The translations under genes and the position numbers were made by a program. The notes under the pieces were generated by a model that saw nothing but the letters and a program-made list of their open reading frames with translations, was not told where the DNA came from and did not search any database. Positions 37,727-46,237 of a stretch of DNA of 64,000 nucleotides are shown one piece after another (position 1 is the stretch's first letter; each line of letters starts with the position of its first letter). Source of the DNA: G963674665 sp964609625 (GTDB lineage: Bacteria > Desulfobacterota > Desulfovibrionia > Desulfovibrionales > Desulfovibrionaceae); contig CAZSRS010000001.1 in assembly GCA_964609625.1 (NCBI GenBank), forward strand, positions 276,576-340,575. Reading direction: 5' to 3'.

Positions 37727-38836
37727 ATGCCTGATAACGACACCCTCGATCTCGTCAAGCTGTCTTTTTTCGTGGAAATGGGCAAAGCCATTTCCTGCGC
37801 CACCACCATCGACGAGACCCTGCAGGAGGCCATGCGCCAGATCGGAGAGATCTTCGCCCCCCTGAACTGGTCACTGATGCTCAGGGATTCCAAGACCGGA
37901 AACCTGCACTTCACCATCGTGGTGGGGGAAAGCTCCACCAAGTTGCTTGGACGTTGGCTGCCCAAGGGCAAGGGCATCGCCGGCTGGATCGCCGAGCGCG
38001 GGGAACCTGTCATCGTGGCCGACGTGCAGTCCGATCAGCGCTTCTTTCCCATGATCGACACGTACACCGGCTTCAATACGCGGTCGATCATCGGCGTGCC
38101 CCTGAAGTCCAAAGGCAAGGTCTTCGGCGTCATCGAGTTGGTGAACAAGATCAACGACCAAGCCTTCACCCCTTTCGATCTCAAGGTGCTCACCACCATC
38201 GCAGACTTCGCGGCCATCGCCATCGAAAAGGCCTATTACAACCGCGCCCTCAAGCGTCTGGCCAGCGTGGACCCCCTTACCGGCGTCTTCAACCGCGGCG
38301 AGTTCCAGCGTATCATCGCCAAGGAGTTGGAGCGCTCCAAACGACAGCACGCGCCCCTGGCCTGCCTTCTGGTGGATATCGACGACTTCAAGGACATCAA
38401 CGACACCCACGGCCACATGGCCGGAGACAAGGTACTCAAGAACTTGGCCGCGATCCTCGGCGAGAACCTGCGCAAGGTCGATTCGGTCTGCCGCTATGGC
38501 GGCGACGAGTTCGTCGTGGTCATGCCCGGCACCACCGCCGAGCAGGCCAAGATAGTCCGCACCCGCGTCCTCGAGGGCATCGACTTCCACAACCAGGTCA
38601 CGGAAAGCATCCCGTTCACCGTCTCCATCGGCCTGCACGCCACACAGGGCTCCATGGGAGACGGTTTTTTCGAACTCCTGGACAAGGACCTTTACCGGGA
38701 AAAGGAGCGGAAACTCTTTCAGACCATCGAGGACGTGGACACCAACATCCACCATCTGTTGGAAGAGGAAAAAAACTCACCACTGGACGAACTGTTCGAC
38801 CTGCCCATGAACCAAGTCGGCGACGACACCCCTTGA
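37727..38836 (+). CDS. GAF-GGDEF diguanylate cyclase
   Basis: A 369-residue soluble protein that should make cyclic di-GMP from GTP. An N-terminal GAF domain (about 20-170; GKGIAGWIAERGEPVIVADV) is followed by a GGDEF domain with the intact active site GGDEF at 258-262. The product-inhibition motif RKVD (249-252) lies five residues upstream, so feedback control is expected. There is no EAL domain. GGGGAGGGG precedes ATG 37727; the open frame upstream overlaps the histidine kinase gene and is not coding. A PilZ protein, a typical c-di-GMP receptor, is encoded about 6 kb away. Confidence 0.93.
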   Translation: MPDNDTLDLVKLSFFVEMGKAISCATTIDETLQEAMRQIGEIFAPLNWSLMLRDSKTGNLHFTIVVGESSTKLLGRWLPKGKGIAGWIAERGEPVIVADVQSDQRFFPMIDTYTGFNTRSIIGVPLKSKGKVFGVIELVNKINDQAFTPFDLKVLTTIADFAAIAIEKAYYNRALKRLASVDPLTGVFNRGEFQRIIAKELERSKRQHAPLACLLVDIDDFKDINDTHGHMAGDKVLKNLAAILGENLRKVDSVCRYGGDEFVVVMPGTTAEQAKIVRTRVLEGIDFHNQVTESIPFTVSIGLHATQGSMGDGFFELLDKDLYREKERKLFQTIEDVDTNIHHLLEEEKNSPLDELFDLPMNQVGDDTP

Positions 38837-38931
38837 CCGGCCGCCCATCTCACCCCGCCCCACCTCTTGCGCCCGCCCTCTGATCCGGATATCGACCCTG
38901 AGGCTGAAACCTCCATCCGGAGAACACGAAC

Positions 38932-39660
38932 ATGCCGTTCGAGAACCCGATGCTGCCCTCACCCTTCCCGGGCAACCCCTTTGCTGACAAACCCACCCTC
39001 TCGACTCTGGAAAAGTACCTGCTCCGGCAGGGCTGGACCGTGCGCGACCTGTGCGAACCATTCACCGGCCGCGTGATCACGGTTGCGGAGCGACAGGAGG
39101 ACGGCGCGCGCCTGGCCTATCAGAACCACGCCTACCATTACCACGGGCAGGACCGGGAGCAGGAATTGCGGCGGGCCTTGGCCGATCTCGGTCGCATCAA
39201 GAACACCCCGCCCGAGGCCCTGGCCCTGGAAATCACTTCTACCTTCGCCATGCCCCCCTTAGGATATAACTGCATCCAGTGCGGCGACTGCTGCGAACGC
39301 TTCCGCGACGCCTTTCAGGGCCGCGTCTCCTGCGAGGAGGTGGAGGCCTGGCAACGGTTGGGACTGCGCAACGTCCTGCGGTTCGTCCAGGTGTTGGAGC
39401 GCCCTGGCTATCGTCTCTACAAGGCCTGGGTCCATCCCCGCAACGGCGAATACCTCAACCGCTGCCCCTGGCTCGCCAGGGAGCGCAACGGCAAACGACT
39501 CTGCCGCATCCACGCATACCGCCCCCTGAAGTGCCGCAGCTTCCCCCTCGGTAGGGCCCAGGCGGAGCGCGCCCACTGTCCAGGACTCGCGGGAGAGGGC
39601 GGTGCACAGCCCAAACTGCCCCAGCAACGTCCGGAACGGCCCGAACCCACCGCTGCCTGA
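38932..39660 (+). CDS. YkgJ-type cysteine-cluster protein
   Basis: A 242-residue protein containing the YkgJ signature CIQCGDCCERF (about residues 115-125), with a later conserved Cys in NRCPWL, another in RLCRIHAYRPLKCRSFP, and a final Cys near the end. This pattern is believed to bind zinc or an iron-sulfur cluster. An N-terminal extension of about 110 residues (RQGWTVRDLCEPF...) is not part of the standard family. Cytoplasmic; role unknown. It is preceded by a purine-rich CGGAGAACACGAAC and followed after about 100 bases by an unknown gene on the same strand. Confidence 0.82.
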   Translation: MPFENPMLPSPFPGNPFADKPTLSTLEKYLLRQGWTVRDLCEPFTGRVITVAERQEDGARLAYQNHAYHYHGQDREQELRRALADLGRIKNTPPEALALEITSTFAMPPLGYNCIQCGDCCERFRDAFQGRVSCEEVEAWQRLGLRNVLRFVQVLERPGYRLYKAWVHPRNGEYLNRCPWLARERNGKRLCRIHAYRPLKCRSFPLGRAQAERAHCPGLAGEGGAQPKLPQQRPERPEPTAA

Positions 39661-39759
39661 CACTTCGGCCCCAGGTCTTTGGTGTGTCTATTTCTTGAGC
39701 CCTGCCCCGGAGTGGGATATGTTCGGTGCTCCACACAACGCAAGTCCAGGGGATCCGCC

Positions 39760-40173
39760 ATGCTCAAACCTTTCAGCACCAAGGACGCCAAACCCGCCGG
39801 ACGTTGCAAACGCTCCGGCCAGAAGCAGTACTCGCTGTTCGGCACTCTCCGGGCGCCCCGGAAATCCTCGCGAGCATCGCGGCTCGAGTCCCTGCGGCTC
39901 GCCGATCTTGCCCCCCTGTGGTCAGATGCCCTGTCCAAGGTCGATCTGGTGGCTATTCAACAATTGGAACACGCCTCGCACCAAACCCGTGAGGCACTCA
40001 CGGCCCTGGCCCACCGCGAGTACGGCAGAATCCATAAGCTGGGTCTGAGCAATCCAGCTGACGTGGCCGTCTACCTGGCCCTGGAAGCCCTGGACCGCAA
40101 GGCGCGCGGAGAACTCCCCAAATACCGGCTCGAACTCCTGGATTTCGGCATAAACGCCCTGGTGGAGCGGTAG
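39760..40173 (+). CDS. Basic/helical protein of unknown function
   Basis: A 137-residue soluble protein. The first 45 residues are basic and probably flexible (STKDAKPAGRCKRSGQKQYS...). The remainder is helical (SLRLADLAPLWSDALSKVDL and LEHASHQTREALTALAHREY), ending DFGINALVER. AGGGGA precedes ATG 39760. No motif recognised. It lies 24 bases upstream of a four-helix membrane protein gene, so the two are likely co-transcribed. Confidence 0.65.
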   Translation: MLKPFSTKDAKPAGRCKRSGQKQYSLFGTLRAPRKSSRASRLESLRLADLAPLWSDALSKVDLVAIQQLEHASHQTREALTALAHREYGRIHKLGLSNPADVAVYLALEALDRKARGELPKYRLELLDFGINALVER

Positions 40174-40197
40174 GGCATTTTCCATGAGCAACCACGC

Positions 40198-40653
40198 ATG
40201 AATGTGCTTCTGCGCCGCAGTCTGAAGATGGGTGTGCTCTGTCTGCCCATCGGCGGAGCGGTGGGCGCCTGGATCGCGGGCTCGGCCCTGGGCGAGGGCT
40301 ACGACTTGTTCCTGCTCTACGCCCCCCTGGCGGCGTTCCTCGCCGGGACGCTGTTCTGGCTGGTCATCGCGGCCCGGCACCCCGGCAGGGTCAAGGGTGC
40401 CCTGGCCGGCTTTCTGGCCGGCGCTTTCGGCCACTGGGTCTGCTGGTATCTTGTCATCGCCCACAACCGCATCGGGCATCTGCTCACCGGCGGGTTTCTC
40501 AGCTCCCTTGGCGAGCCACCCATGGACCTGCTTTCGGCATTGTGGGGCGCCGCGGTCTACAGCTTCTGGAGCATCGTCGTCATGGGCTGGGCCACCATGT
40601 CCATCGGCGCGGGCATCGGGTACTTTCTGGGGCGCAGGCAAGAGGTGGAGTGA
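40198..40653 (+). CDS. Four-helix membrane protein of unknown function
   Basis: A 151-residue integral membrane protein with about four hydrophobic segments: LKMGVLCLPIGGAVGAWIAG, LLYAPLAAFLAGTLFWLVIA, GALAGFLAGAFGHWVCWYLV and FWSIVVMGWATMSIGAGIGY. It ends in a short charged tail. Glycine-rich helices recall small pore or channel-like proteins, but I cannot name a family. It is close behind the previous small gene and converges on a histidine kinase gene about 80 bases away. Confidence 0.7.
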   Translation: MNVLLRRSLKMGVLCLPIGGAVGAWIAGSALGEGYDLFLLYAPLAAFLAGTLFWLVIAARHPGRVKGALAGFLAGAFGHWVCWYLVIAHNRIGHLLTGGFLSSLGEPPMDLLSALWGAAVYSFWSIVVMGWATMSIGAGIGYFLGRRQEVE

Positions 40654-40733
40654 CGCATCGGCACGGCACCGGCCGCAGCAACCGCCACCCTCATGCGCTT
40701 TCACACTGCTCACCCGGTCAGGGACAATGCGCT

Positions 40734-41837
40734 CTATCCACCATTCTCCAATCCCAGCCAAACCCAGACCGTGACACCGTGCCCGGGCTCGCTTTTCAAC
40801 TTCAATCCTCCGCCGTGCAACGTGGCTATGCGTCTGGCCAGTGGCAGACCAAGGCCCAACCCCCCGTAGGATTGCTGCACCGCGGGCTCCTGAAAAAACA
40901 ACTCGGTGGCGAGTTGTTCGTACCCAGGGAGCATCCCCCGTCCGTTGTCGGTGAACGTCAGGACAAGGTACCCGTCCTGACGGAGGCACTGTGTGTGGAT
41001 GCGGCACTCCAGAGGAGCGAACTTCTGTGCATTGTGCAGAACCTGATAAACCAGTTCTTCCAACAAATCCGGATCTCCCTGGACATGTGGCGTTTCTCCT
41101 GCCTCTTCAACGTACAGTTGGATGTCGCGCCCCAAACAATCACCGGCGACCCTCTGGCACACAGCCTGCACCAATGCCGCCATATCCACATTCTGTCGTC
41201 GCAACTGCATGGGTTCCTGTAATTCGCAATACCGTCGCAACATCCCCAGGACACGGTGCATGCGCCTGGTCTTGTCCCTGAATTCAAGACATGCGGAAGG
41301 GTCCTTGGCGTTCTCTCCGTCCAGAATGCCCCCGAACTCCTGAAAATACAGACAGAATTTATGCATTTCGTTGTAGAGTGCCGCGCACATTTCAGCGAAC
41401 CTGCGCTCCATGTCCTTCTGCCGGGTTGTGTCGGAGAAGACAAAGAGCCTGTTGCCCGAGGGTAACACGGCGGCATGCAACAGAAACGATCTATGGCAAC
41501 TGCAGCCTGAGCACGGGGGGAGCATCAGGGTGTAGTTACGGGTATCCCGTAGATGCTCCGTGGCCCTGATCTCCTCCAACAGATTGGTGAACACGGAATG
41601 CGAGATGATCGAGCCCAGATGCCGGTGCAGGTGTCTGGATGGCCAAGTCTCGAACATTCTGCAAAAAGCCTGGTTGGTTGTGATGATTGCCAAGCATGAA
41701 TCCGTAAGGACGACTGCCTGTTCCAGACAGTCCAGGAGTCTCGTCAAGGTCTCACTGGCAACGACCCTTTCCCTTTCCATCGCAGTGTAGGCGCCATCTG
41801 CTGCGGAAAGCGCTTCCTTCGCAGTACTGTAGATCAT
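40734..41837 (-). CDS. Soluble PAS histidine kinase with cysteine cluster
   Basis: A 367-residue sensor kinase without membrane helices. A PAS domain (about 30-140) contains an unusual PCSGCSCHRS loop (Cys109, Cys112, Cys114), a candidate redox or metal site. The dimerisation region (about 143-205) has His159 in NEMHKF but lacks the usual H-E/D-x-x-T/N/P box, so the phospho-acceptor is uncertain. The ATPase domain is intact: VLHNAQKFAP, FTDNGRGM and YGGLGLGLPLAR. A GGGGGG run upstream fits ATG 41837; an in-frame GTG lies at 41849. A long AT-richer intergenic region lies behind it, and no response regulator is adjacent. Confidence 0.85.
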   Translation of the reverse strand: MIYSTAKEALSAADGAYTAMERERVVASETLTRLLDCLEQAVVLTDSCLAIITTNQAFCRMFETWPSRHLHRHLGSIISHSVFTNLLEEIRATEHLRDTRNYTLMLPPCSGCSCHRSFLLHAAVLPSGNRLFVFSDTTRQKDMERRFAEMCAALYNEMHKFCLYFQEFGGILDGENAKDPSACLEFRDKTRRMHRVLGMLRRYCELQEPMQLRRQNVDMAALVQAVCQRVAGDCLGRDIQLYVEEAGETPHVQGDPDLLEELVYQVLHNAQKFAPLECRIHTQCLRQDGYLVLTFTDNGRGMLPGYEQLATELFFQEPAVQQSYGGLGLGLPLARRIATLHGGGLKLKSEPGHGVTVWVWLGLENGG

Positions 41838-42580
41838 TTGCCCCCCCACATTTGCAATACAATATCACGAACTGCAAACTGGCACTTAATTTTGGATACA
41901 GACGATTGGGACAAACACGCAGTCTTGCATGAAGCTATGCAGAAAAATTCGATCTTGGTCAACCAGCCAGCACTGCAAAAGCTGTAAATTCCATCGCTGG
42001 ACACGCCGAAGCGAACTCATTATCGCACCAGAAAATACACTAGAATTCGTTGCAACCGAAGGGAAACGGCGTCCTTCCTGCATTCTGGCCGACTCCTTTT
42101 ATCCGGAAATTTGGTTATTATATATGATCATATCTCAGGATTGAAAATTTGTAATCTTTTCCCCAACGTGTTTTTTCGTTGCCGCCTCAAAGTGAAAGAC
42201 CTTGATATCCGAGGGAAAAAACCCTTCTTCAAGAGCGGCAGCCCTTAGACGCAGTCGTATGCGCCTTGCAGATGGCGACAGCAGTGCCAGGGGTTCCCCC
42301 GTCATAACTTGTAAGCTCCCTTGCGGCGTTATGGCATCAACCACATGTCCCATCACCGGACAACACCTCTCAACACTTCCCGGCCACGCGAAAACGCGCA
42401 CTGCCCTGCCCCAACACGACACCATACAGTCACCCCCATCCGCAGACCCGGATTTGCACTGGATTCATGCTCCGCTTCCGTGTAGCATGCTGCCGTTCTA
42501 CTTGCGGCCCTGCGCCGCCCACCTTTTACCGCGGTGCATACACGACTTTTCGTCCTGTCCGCCCCGAACAGATTCCAGGC
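41838..42580. other. Long AT-richer intergenic region
   Basis: About 740 bases between a minus-strand kinase gene and a plus-strand radical SAM gene. Its first 350 bases are clearly less GC-rich than the surroundings. It contains a perfect 12-base palindrome, ATATGATCATAT, at 42122-42133 and one doubtful small minus-strand frame, listed separately. I see no RNA gene, mobile element or clear promoter. Confidence 0.5.
42135..42353 (-). CDS. Doubtful small ORF of 72 residues
   Basis: The frame from ATG 42353 (GHVVDAITPQGSLQVMTGEP...) has GAGAGGTG about eleven bases upstream and some coding-like composition in its middle (RRIRLRLRAAALEEGFFPSD). It resembles no family I know. It may be a genuine small gene divergent from the radical SAM gene, or an accidental frame. 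Confidence 0.3.
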   Translation of the reverse strand: MGHVVDAITPQGSLQVMTGEPLALLSPSARRIRLRLRAAALEEGFFPSDIKVFHFEAATKKHVGEKITNFQS

Positions 42581-43753
42581 ATGCCCAAAAACTTCTCCCA
42601 CACGCTGCAAGAATTCAAGGAACGCAAGACCGTCCTGCAATCCCCGCCTCTGGTGGTCTATCTGGAATCGGTGCGGGGGTGCGTCTACACCTGTGCCATG
42701 TGCCACATCCGCGGCAGCAAACCGGTGCGTGCCGGCAAAGACCTGCTGGATAAAATGGAGCCGTATTACAAGGATATGGAAGTCCTTGCCATCCACGGCC
42801 TGGGCGAGCCCCTGCTGGCCGACCTGGACTATTTCGTGGACCGCGCCGTGGAACACGACCTCGTCCTGCACATGAACACCACGGCCTTCTTCCTGAACAA
42901 GAAAGTCGCCGATAAGCTCGCCGACACCAGACTCTCCATCCGTTTCTCCATACACTCGGGCAGGCCCGAGACCTATCGCCGCGTCATGGGGCAGGACTTC
43001 ACCAAGATCAAAAACAACATCGCCTATCTCGTGGAGCGCACCGACGCCACGGGCAAGCGCCCCTATTTCTGTTTCTCGTTCATCGTCATGAAGGAGAACA
43101 TCGACGAAATCGAAGACTTCCTGCATCTGGCCGCCGAACTGCGCATTCCTGAAGTCCGTTTTCAACGACTCAACCCCAACTTCCACTCCCTCAAGGGGCA
43201 GAAACTCCCGGACCGCGACTTCACCTTCCGCTATTATGAACAGTTCAACCGCGAGGTGATGCGTACGTTTCTGGAACGCAGGACCGGGTACAAGGCCCTG
43301 GCCGACGAACTCGGCCTGAACATCGGCTGGGGTAGCATGCCCACCCGCATCTTCGAAGGCTACAACTGGAAAAACACCGTGAACAGCGCCAGCAACTTCC
43401 TGGCGGGGCGCAATCTCTTCCCACTGCAACCGCGCAAGGGTGCCTGCCTGGCCCCTTGGTTCGGACAGTTGCTGGTGCGGCAGAGCGGCAAGGTCTCGCT
43501 CTGTTGCGGGGCGCCCCAGTACGTGCTTGGCGACCTCAAGGACGCCGACCTGATGGATATCTGGAACGGCCCCCGCATGCGAAAGGTCCGCGAGGGCTTC
43601 CAGAACGGCCTCATTCCCAGGATTTGCGGCTACTGCAACGGGTTTCTGCTCAACCAGTACCCCAGCAATGCCTTTCATGGCCTCCGTGACGATCAGGCAC
43701 ATAAGGCGGCTCGCGACACAAAAAACACCGCGCCTGGAAAGGAACAGACATGA
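42581..43753 (+). CDS. Radical SAM/SPASM-domain protein
   Basis: A 390-residue enzyme. The radical SAM 4Fe-4S motif CVYTCAMC lies near residue 30, followed by the GLGEPLL glycine-rich SAM-binding segment. The C-terminal SPASM-type region has cysteines in GACLAPW, SLCCGAP and ICGYC for auxiliary clusters. SPASM enzymes modify peptides or proteins or act in cofactor synthesis; the substrate here is unknown. A weak ribosome binding site precedes ATG 42581. The stop overlaps the next start by four bases (ATGA), so it is translated together with the binding-protein/pseudo-deaminase gene. A second radical SAM/SPASM gene of similar layout lies at 60.3-61.2 kb. Confidence 0.88.
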   Translation: MPKNFSHTLQEFKERKTVLQSPPLVVYLESVRGCVYTCAMCHIRGSKPVRAGKDLLDKMEPYYKDMEVLAIHGLGEPLLADLDYFVDRAVEHDLVLHMNTTAFFLNKKVADKLADTRLSIRFSIHSGRPETYRRVMGQDFTKIKNNIAYLVERTDATGKRPYFCFSFIVMKENIDEIEDFLHLAAELRIPEVRFQRLNPNFHSLKGQKLPDRDFTFRYYEQFNREVMRTFLERRTGYKALADELGLNIGWGSMPTRIFEGYNWKNTVNSASNFLAGRNLFPLQPRKGACLAPWFGQLLVRQSGKVSLCCGAPQYVLGDLKDADLMDIWNGPRMRKVREGFQNGLIPRICGYCNGFLLNQYPSNAFHGLRDDQAHKAARDTKNTAPGKEQT

Positions 43754-44907
43754 ACAGGCTCGCGCTGCTCATGCTCGGACTCGTCTGCGCGTTTCTCGCC
43801 ACCGCGCCCGGACTCCATGCCCAGGAACGCCGCATCCTATACGGCTACGACCGCGAGTTCCCCCCCTTCTCCCAGCAGCGGGAAGGCGCGGCAGAGGGCT
43901 TTGACGTCGAGCTGCTCGGAGCGGTGCTCCAGGGCACGCAATACAACATCCTGCCTCGCCCCATGAAATGGGAAAACATCCTCATGGACCTCTCCGCCGG
44001 GGACATCACCCTGAGTTCCAGCATGATCAAGACCAAGCAGCGGATGCTGCTCTATTCCTTCCCCTCGCGCCCCACCCTGCCCTTGAAGGCCCGCTTCTTC
44101 ATGAAGGACTTCAAGCGGGTGGCCAACATCGACCAGCTCAAGGCCAGGAAAATCGGCGTCAAGACCACCTCGCTTTACGAGACAATGCTCAAGGAGCGCG
44201 GCGGTATGATCGTGGTGCCCTTCGAGACCGACCTCGAAGCCCTCAAGGCCCTGTACAACGAGCAGGTGGACGCCTGGTTCGGCGCGGACAGGGTGGCCTT
44301 TTTCCTGCTCAAGAAGGTGGGGCTGGAAGGCATCAGCCCCGTGGGCACGCCCCTTGCCGTGACCAACGTGTATTACGCTGTGTACCGCGAGGAGGATCAG
44401 TTGCTGCAAGCCTTGGACGAAGGGCTGCTGCGCGTGCGCCAAAGCGGGGAGTACGACCGCATTTTCCGCACGTGGTTCGTCACCGAGCTGACCGAGGATG
44501 AAATCCGACAACTGCTGGGCAAGGCCAAGGAAGCCGCGGCGTTCGCCTACGCCCCTTACAGTAACACGCCCATCGGAGCCGCCTTGCTGGGCCGAACGGG
44601 CACCATCTATACCGGGTGCAACGTGGAGAACGGTCTGCCCCGCCTCAACGCAAGCGCCCTGGAAGTGGCGGTGCACAACGCCGTGTCCTCGGGAGAGGCC
44701 GATTTCCGTGCCGCTGTCAGCGTGTTGCCCACCGGCCGACCCGCGGCGCCGAGCGCCGAGGAACGCCGCCTACTCTACGAGTTCGGCCCGGAGATTCTGG
44801 TGATCACCGAACCCGAAACCGGCCGTTTCGAGACCCCCATGGTCACGCAACTGCTCCCCATGCCCCGGGAGCAGGAACCCGAGACCATACCCGACGTGGT
44901 GCAGTGA
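43750..44907 (+). CDS. Periplasmic binding protein (SBP family 3) fused to a metal-less cytidine deaminase-like domain
   Basis: A 385-residue exported protein. A signal peptide (to about Ala24) precedes a family-3 solute-binding domain (about 27-245; DREFPPFSQ, AGDITLSSSMIKT, KARKIGVKTTSL, IFRTWF). Residues about 251-372 follow the cytidine deaminase fold: AYAPYSNTPIGAALL, TGCNVEN (nucleoside-binding Asn291 and Glu293 kept), and LLYEFGPEILVI. The catalytic CAE motif is replaced (Ser302 for the zinc Cys, Leu304 for the Glu) and the PCGxCRQ zinc loop reads APSAEERR (no cysteines). It cannot be a zinc deaminase; it may be a nucleoside-binding sensor part. Translation is coupled to the radical SAM gene. 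I know of no described protein with this layout. Confidence 0.82.
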   Translation: MNRLALLMLGLVCAFLATAPGLHAQERRILYGYDREFPPFSQQREGAAEGFDVELLGAVLQGTQYNILPRPMKWENILMDLSAGDITLSSSMIKTKQRMLLYSFPSRPTLPLKARFFMKDFKRVANIDQLKARKIGVKTTSLYETMLKERGGMIVVPFETDLEALKALYNEQVDAWFGADRVAFFLLKKVGLEGISPVGTPLAVTNVYYAVYREEDQLLQALDEGLLRVRQSGEYDRIFRTWFVTELTEDEIRQLLGKAKEAAAFAYAPYSNTPIGAALLGRTGTIYTGCNVENGLPRLNASALEVAVHNAVSSGEADFRAAVSVLPTGRPAAPSAEERRLLYEFGPEILVITEPETGRFETPMVTQLLPMPREQEPETIPDVVQ

Positions 44908-45013
44908 ACGTCTTGCCGGTGCCCCGCATGCAGGATTTGACATCCCCTGATTCCTGCGCCATGTTGCAGGTGCCTGCCATTGCACGGTTTACAATACAAC
45001 CGGGGTATGGATC

Positions 45014-45412
45014 ATGACCGACATCAGGAGACGCACGCGCGTCAGCGGCAACTTCACGGGAGTACTTCTCGTCCAGGGGCACGAAATTCCCGTGACCACG
45101 GAAAACCTCAGCCTCAAGGGCATGCTCTGCTCCATGACCACGCCCGAGGCGTTGCGGATGCGTGAAAGCGAGCCTTGCACGGTGCATCTGCAACTGGCCC
45201 CAACAGTGAGCATCGAGATCGAGTGCGCAGTGGTCCGGCAGACAGGAGACGACGTGGCCTTGGACTTCGTCTCCATGGACGAGGAAAGTTACGTGCACCT
45301 GCGCAACATCGTGCGCTTCGCGGCCGAGGATCCCGATGTCATCGACGAAGAACAGGTGCTCAAACCTTTTATCGGGGATATCCCCACGAAGGACCCGGAG
45401 TCCATGCCGTGA
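45014..45412 (+). CDS. PilZ-domain protein
   Basis: A 132-residue protein that is essentially one PilZ domain, a receptor for cyclic di-GMP. The ligand motifs RxxxR (Arg5-Arg9, RRRTR) and N-x-S-x-x-G (Asn31-Ser33-Gly36, NLSLKG) are intact. The C-terminal tail of about 35 residues is acidic (AAEDPDVIDEEQ). It probably acts as a soluble effector or adaptor. Its stop overlaps the GTG start of rfbC, giving translational coupling and hinting that it controls surface polysaccharide. GGTATGG precedes the start. Confidence 0.9.
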   Translation: MTDIRRRTRVSGNFTGVLLVQGHEIPVTTENLSLKGMLCSMTTPEALRMRESEPCTVHLQLAPTVSIEIECAVVRQTGDDVALDFVSMDEESYVHLRNIVRFAAEDPDVIDEEQVLKPFIGDIPTKDPESMP

Positions 45413-45969
45413 AGGTCATCGCCACCTCTCTGCCCGGCCTGTACATCATCGAGCCGCGCGTATTCGCCGACGCGCGGGGCTTTTTCTACGAGAGCTACAG
45501 TGTCCATGGCTTTGCGGAGCACGGACTACCGTCCTGTACCTTCATCCAGGACAACCACGCCCGTTCCGAAACCATGGGAGTCTTGCGCGGGCTGCACTTT
45601 CAGCTTCCCCCCGCGGCGCAGACCAAGCTGGTGCGAGTCACGCGGGGCAGCGTCTTTGACGTGGCCCTGGACCTGCGCAAGGGCTCACCGACCTACGGCC
45701 GTTGGGAAGCCATCGAACTCAGTGCCGACAACTTCCGCCAATTATTCATTCCCAAAGGATTCGCCCACGGCTACCTGACCCTGGAACCAGGGGTGGAGTT
45801 CCAGTACAAGGTGGACGCCCCTTACGCACCTGACCTTGATTCGGGAATTCTCTGGGCCGACCAGGACTTGGCCATTCCCTGGCCTCTGCCCCGGCCAATT
45901 CTTTCTCAAAAAGACCAAGCGCTTGGCCTGTTCAGGGATTTCGAATCCCCTTTCATTTTTCTGAGTTGA
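45409..45969 (+). CDS. rfbC: dTDP-4-dehydrorhamnose 3,5-epimerase
   Basis: A 186-residue RmlC-type cupin, the third step of dTDP-L-rhamnose synthesis. Clear motifs are PRVFADARGFFYESY, DNHARSETMGVLRGLHFQ with the catalytic His, RGSVFDVALDLRKGSPTYG, and PKGFAHGYLTLE. Length is standard. GTG 45409 was chosen: it overlaps the PilZ stop (GTGA) and has CGGAG upstream. No rfbABD genes are in the window, so the pathway is scattered. A long AT-rich spacer with the qrc promoter follows. Confidence 0.95.
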   Translation: MKVIATSLPGLYIIEPRVFADARGFFYESYSVHGFAEHGLPSCTFIQDNHARSETMGVLRGLHFQLPPAAQTKLVRVTRGSVFDVALDLRKGSPTYGRWEAIELSADNFRQLFIPKGFAHGYLTLEPGVEFQYKVDAPYAPDLDSGILWADQDLAIPWPLPRPILSQKDQALGLFRDFESPFIFLS

Positions 45970-46128
45970 CAACCCTGTAGTTTCATTTTTCGTTTCCCCC
46001 CTGCCGTAAGATTTTACGAACGTCCTTTTTTTCACGATTTTTTTATCCAAATCTCCATCCACCGCGTGCATTCCCTCGAAAAAGCCTCGATAACGATCAA
46101 AAAAAGCTTTTTTTCACAACTAGTTCAT

Positions 46129-46146
46129 TTGTGAATCGTTTCACCT
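46129..46146 (+). promoter_or_regulatory. Rex-like operator in front of qrcABCD
   Basis: TTGTGAATCGTTTCACCT matches the Rex consensus TTGTGAA-N4-TTCACAA at all but the last two positions. Rex is the NADH/NAD+-responsive repressor known in Desulfovibrio, where it controls energy-metabolism genes. The site abuts the -35 element of the putative qrc promoter, so bound Rex would block transcription. A separate TTCACAA half-site lies at 46113-46119. Confidence 0.6.
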
Positions 46147-46175
46147 TGACATGGCGCAACGCTCATGCGTAGAAA
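46146..46175 (+). promoter_or_regulatory. Putative sigma-70 promoter of qrcABCD
   Basis: TTGACA (46146-46151) and TAGAAA (46170-46175) are separated by 18 bases. The distance to the qrcA start is about 60 bases, which would leave a normal leader. The -35 touches the Rex-like operator. Confidence 0.5.
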
Positions 46176-46237
46176 GACCTTCGTGAGTGGTGGGAGAAAC
46201 CAGATCAATTTCAATTCTAAATGAGGCGGATAGGGAT

